Shown piece after piece: positions 60,303 through 64,000 of a stretch of 64,000 nt of DNA. The DNA is taken from assembly GCA_022376465.1 (NCBI GenBank), contig JACDTU010000029.1, positions 172,491-236,490 on the forward strand, read 5' to 3'. The number at the start of each line of letters is the position of its first letter. Position 1 is the first letter of the stretch. This DNA is from Cubamyces lactineus. Taxonomy: Eukaryota > Basidiomycota > Agaricomycetes > Polyporales > Polyporaceae. The notes beneath the pieces were generated by a model. The model ran no database searches. It was not told the origin of the DNA and saw only the letters and a list, made by a program, of their open reading frames with translations. Both the position numbers and the translations under genes were made by a program.

Positions 60303-61677
60303 TTACCGGCGCGTCTTCTGTCCAGCACGCCGACCACGCCTTCCAGCCCCCGTATCTGCATGCGCGCCCTCGCCTCCACTGTCGCTCCCGCGCTCGGCGG
60401 GCACAGTCACAGGTGATGCATCACTGCGCTTTCGTTTACCGGTACTCGCAGTCTCGGAACCCATACCAGTGTGCGCATCGCCTCCACTGGACTCTGCAAG
60501 ACTCGCAGATCCCGCCCGAGATGACACGGTGGACGAGCGCGCGGAGCCCACACTTCCCTCCTTGGTCACTGCAGAGGATACGACGTCATAATCGTTGAGG
60601 TCAGGGTCCTTCCCCGGTGTTGCGCTTCGCATGTCGACCACCTCAAACTCGCCGTCGGTCCCGTCACCCTCTTCTTGCGCTCGCTCGCTCGTCCGACCCC
60701 CCCTCCTCCCCGTGCTCCCCTGTCGCGTGGCCTCGCGCGGTCGGCCAGAGCGGCTGGACGGCCCAGGGCCAGACTCGGCTGCAAGCAAAGAGCGTCCGGG
60801 TCAAGATCAAATCCGGCGCCCATATACACTAATGCCTCACCGTCCATGCTCTCCCCGTCCTGGAGTATAGGGCGCATGCGCATGTCCACAACGGGTATGG
60901 CGTATTCCGCGGCGTCCGTCGCGTCGACCACCGGGGCGTTGCCTACACGCACAAATTCAATCGGGAGCAATTGCGGAAACCACGATGCGGCGGCGACGAC
61001 GAAGGACACCGTGAAGGTGACGACTACGACATCTCCTCTCGTTAGCGAATCCGGTTCGCACTTCCGTATATCCCTGACAACCCCGTCTTCGAGCGCCAGG
61101 ACAGCGGGGCGCGCCGGATTCGCGTGGTACACTGTCGCACGGCGCTCCGCCTCCACGACCCATTCGTGTATGTAAGACGGAGTTCGCGGCTTCGGTTCCC
61201 CCTTGTTCATGCGAATGAACATTGGCGTGCGCATCCAGTACCGCTTTGTGAAATTTGGGTCCTGTCCGCTCTGGTAATCCCTCCGTTTCAAATTCGTCGG
61301 ATTGAAGTCCTTCACGGTGCACATATAATCCTCGAGCATCTACGGGCGTCGTCCAAAATCACAGCCTCAATGCCTCGGATGTACCTAACTCACATTCTGC
61401 AGGTGGAAGAATGTCTTGTCATTTGTAGTATCGAACGCGTACGCGTAGTTGCATCTATAGTTCGCGTATCTCTCGCTGCACGACCGAGATGTCCATGTGA
61501 GGCCACCTCGCGTCTTCCCATGGGACACGATACTCACAATCGTTCTGCAGGTACACCCTCCGGAACCTTTTGGCCATACGGTACGAGGTTGCCGGTGTAG
61601 TAGTCATCGGCCATACTGAAGATGCCACAGAAGCTGAACACCGCCACCCGATCCGTCCCGGGTACGTAAAACTGCAT
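60303..61677 (-). CDS. Uncharacterised basidiomycete protein with nuclear-type tail
   Basis: Exons 61538-61677, 61394-61475, 60841-61339 and 60303-60778 join in phase to 398 residues. The N-terminus reads MQFYVPGTDRVAVFSFCG, followed by YYTGNLVPYGQKVP and NYAYAFDTTNDKTFFHLQN; then a conserved-looking core (LEDYMCTVKDFNP, RRDYQSGQDPNF, RYWMRTPMFIRMN). A hydrophobic stretch (VVVTFTVSFVVAAASWF) precedes a disordered C-terminal 150 residues rich in Ser, Gly, Arg and Glu, with KRKRS and a basic end. The style is that of lineage-specific proteins with unknown function in Agaricomycetes. Nuclear location is inferred from the tail only. Confidence 0.65.
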
Positions 61678-61974
61678 TGGCGCACGTCCGTGAGACCAAA
61701 GGTGCAATACACTGGCACGTCATACGCCTATACTCACGGTCCACCGAGAGCTCGTCTCAGTCGTGGTCACCACGGATTGTTAACAACTGCCCACGTAGGT
61801 GGGGAAATTCTCGTGGAAGACCTGCCAACTCGATATACAAATACAAATGGCCCACCTCATTGAGAATCAATGACACTATGGATTTTCAATGGGAGTGGGG
61901 CTTTTGTAGTAGTGTATTAACAATTGTGCCACATTTGTAAATGAGATGCATGAATAATGCCCCCACGTATGATA
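61678..61974. other. Upstream region of the uncharacterised gene
   Basis: Transition between the gene and the tandem array. Nothing recognised. Confidence 0.4.
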
Positions 61975-62930
61975 CACAATAGCTGGATCGTACATGGACG
62001 TGGGTGGTTTGCATATCCCTGCAATACACAATCCACCCACGTCCAATGTATAATAGCTGAATTGTAGATGGACGTGGGTGATTTGTAGATGCCTCTGATA
62101 TACAATCTGCCCACGTCTGATGTACAAAAGCTGGATTGTAGATGGACGTGGGCAGTTTGTAGATGTCAATAGCTGGATTGTAGATGGACGTGGGTGCTTT
62201 GTACATGCCTCTGATATACAATCTGCCCACGTCTGATGTACAATAGCTGGATCGTACATGGACGTGGGCGGTTTGTATATCCCTGTGATACACAATCCAC
62301 CCACGTCCAATGTACAATAGCTGAATTGTAGATGGACGTGGGTGATTTGTAGATGCCTCTGATATACAATCTGCCCACGTCTGATGTACAAAAGCTGGAT
62401 TGTAGATGGACGTGGGCAGTTTGTAGATGTCAATAGCTGGATTGTAGATGGACGTGGGTGATTTGTAGATGCCTCTGATATACAATCTGCCCACGTCTGA
62501 TGTACAAAAGCTGGATTGTAGATGGACGTGGGCAGTTTGTAGATGTCAATAGCTTGATTGTAGATGGACGTGGCAGTTTTGTAAATGCCTCTGATATACA
62601 ATCAGCCCACGTCTGATATACAATCAGCCCACGTCTGATATACAATAGCTGGATTGTATATGAACGTGGCAGTTTTGTATATGAACGTGGCAGTATTGTA
62701 TATGCCTCTGATATACAATCTGCCCACATTTAACTTGATTGTATATGGACGTGGCAGTTTTGTACATGCCTCTGATATACAATCAGCCCACGTCTGATCT
62801 ACAATAGCTGAATTGTATATGAACGTGGCAGTTTTGTACATGCCTCTGATATACAATCTGCCCACATTTAGCTGGATTGTATATGGACATGGCCACTTTG
62901 TAGATGCCACTTTTGTATTACAACTACTAT
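61975..62930. repeat. Tandem array of 74-bp and 42-bp units with internal inverted repeats
   Basis: About a dozen units. The long unit (74 bp, for example from 62052, 62170, 62318 and 62436) begins TAGCTG(G/A)ATTGTAGATGGA, contains GGACGTGGG and, about 35 bp later, CCCACGTCT, so each unit holds an inverted repeat. The short unit (42 bp) lacks the second arm. Long and short units alternate as a 116-bp higher-order repeat in the left half; right of 62570 the units are more diverged. Confidence 0.9.
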
Positions 62931-62941
62931 CTGGGCACTTT

Positions 62942-63108
62942 CTAGCGCTTTTTGGGCTCCTATTTGGGCGCTTCTTCAACGCTTTTGGGCGCTTTTTTGG
63001 CTGTTATCTGGGCGCTTTTTTGGCTGTTATCTGGGCGCTTTTTTGGCTGTTATCTGGGCGCTTTTTGGGTTCCTATTTGGGCGCTTTTTGGGCGCTTTTT
63101 TGCGTCCA
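62942..63108. repeat. GGGCGCTTTTT-rich array with three perfect 23-bp units
   Basis: Three identical head-to-tail units start at 62987, 63010 and 63033 (GGGCGCTTTTTTGGCTGTTATCT). Shorter GGGCGCTTTTTGGG-like pieces flank them on both sides. Confidence 0.9.
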
Positions 63109-64000
63109 AATAGGGCAGGCATATTCAACACCTTCCTGCCCTCCTCTTCTGGGGCCCTATTAGGGCACCCTGTTGGGCCAAAAATATACATAGCATGTAT
63201 GTATATGCCATAGTACATCTCTGTGTGCATAGTGATGCAATAGTGCAGGGAAAATAACCAAAAAATGCGACCCTAGGCCAAGGGCCACCAGGAGGGGACC
63301 ACTGCAGGGTGGCTGGCCTGGCTTCCTCTGGTCCAATTTCTGTGAGTAATATATCATTGGAGAGGTGCTTGAAAGGGCTTTTTAACGCATATTTTTGCAG
63401 GAGGAACCATGCAAAATTGGTAGAAATATGGATCATCGCATTTTCGCCAAAAATGGCCATTTTGTTTCCTTGATTGCTCAGCACACAGGTGTCCCCTCAT
63501 GTTTTCCTTGGTACCGTTCAATTCGCGTTTTCAAGGGCTTTCTAACAGTAGTACATACATGGCATTCTGACCACATGCATTGACATCCTTCTCCTGCCCC
63601 TCCCTCACTTTACCACCTCATAGCTCCTGCAGTTCTTTGTCTTTCTCTGTGAAGTCTTTTGATATCTGTAGTATACATACAGAACTATGTATTTATTGCT
63701 TTTTACGCCCTAATATGGCCTATCCCCAATGGAATCCATCTAGGTGCATTTTCGCACTTTTCAGATTCTCCCCTCCATATCTCTGCACCCAGAGCAGCTA
63801 TTGCCTTTGTTCTTTTCGCATTTTGTGCCTGGACATTGCTACTACATGTCTGTAGAAGCTCATTTTTATCGAATGCAGCGATCAGAATTGAGCTCCTTAT
63901 CAGCTGTGGCAGGCAGATCCTGTTTTGGCTTACATTCAGGGCATTATTTTCTGATCAGATAGCACATTCATATTCTACTCGTCTATAGCTACCTGTAACA
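63109..64000. other. AT-richer repeat-like DNA
   Basis: Base composition and style differ from the genes to the left (many T/A runs, few C/G third positions). No coding region, LTR or inverted terminal repeat is recognised before the window ends. It may be part of a dispersed or subtelomeric repeat. Confidence 0.45.

Noticed and set aside
61876..62601. Long minus-strand open frames of 241 and 202 codons over the tandem array
   Set aside because: They are overlapping frames of the repeat itself; the 74-bp unit is not a multiple of three and the residues only repeat the satellite motif.

Overview
The window comes from a filamentous basidiomycete, most likely an Agaricomycete (mushroom or wood-decay lineage). 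Genes are dense and lie on both strands. Nearly all have several short GT-AG introns of about 50-65 nt, coding third positions favour G/C, and proteins such as a 1681-residue VPS15 and an HsbA-type secreted protein are fungal in character. All exon structures were read by eye from splice signals, phase and family conservation.

0-12.3 kb holds housekeeping genes: VPS15 (+), an acidic RING-finger protein (-), a triose-phosphate/SLC35-type transporter (+) and UPF3 (+). 12.9-25.3 kb is mostly on the minus strand: a secreted type-B carboxylesterase, an unrecognised 406-residue protein, tRNA-Ala(CGC), a serine carboxypeptidase with a GPI-like tail, CstF-64/RNA15 and an F-box protein. 26.5-32.0 kb carries a secreted TAP-like alpha/beta hydrolase, a decayed relic of a second copy, and a hydrophobic-surface-binding protein (HsbA). 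32.5-45.3 kb carries a zinc-finger protein with an internal segmental duplication, VPS26, a multi-pass membrane protein with a very long tail, a mitochondrial TcdA-type tRNA-modifying enzyme and a thaumatin-like protein. Five secreted or surface proteins (esterase, carboxypeptidase, TAP hydrolase, HsbA, thaumatin) lie within about 32 kb.

47.3-55.3 kb is the most dynamic part. A full-length Ty1/copia retrotransposon (47620-53934) with two identical 533-bp LTRs and a 5-bp target duplication (CACTT) sits inside the last-but-one exon of an SRPK-like protein kinase gene whose exons are otherwise still open. Each LTR contains a 46-nt segment twice: one copy is interrupted by a 55-nt GT-AG intron-like insert and the other is the exact spliced version. 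The primer binding site matches the anticodon arm of a tRNA-Met rather than its 3' end, which suggests half-tRNA priming.

55.9-64 kb is gene-poor: an F-box-like gene, an uncharacterised gene with a nuclear-type tail, about 3 kb without a recognisable gene, then a tandem array of 74- and 42-bp units with internal inverted repeats, a 23-bp array and AT-richer repeat-like DNA. This may be heterochromatic or subtelomeric, but that is inference.
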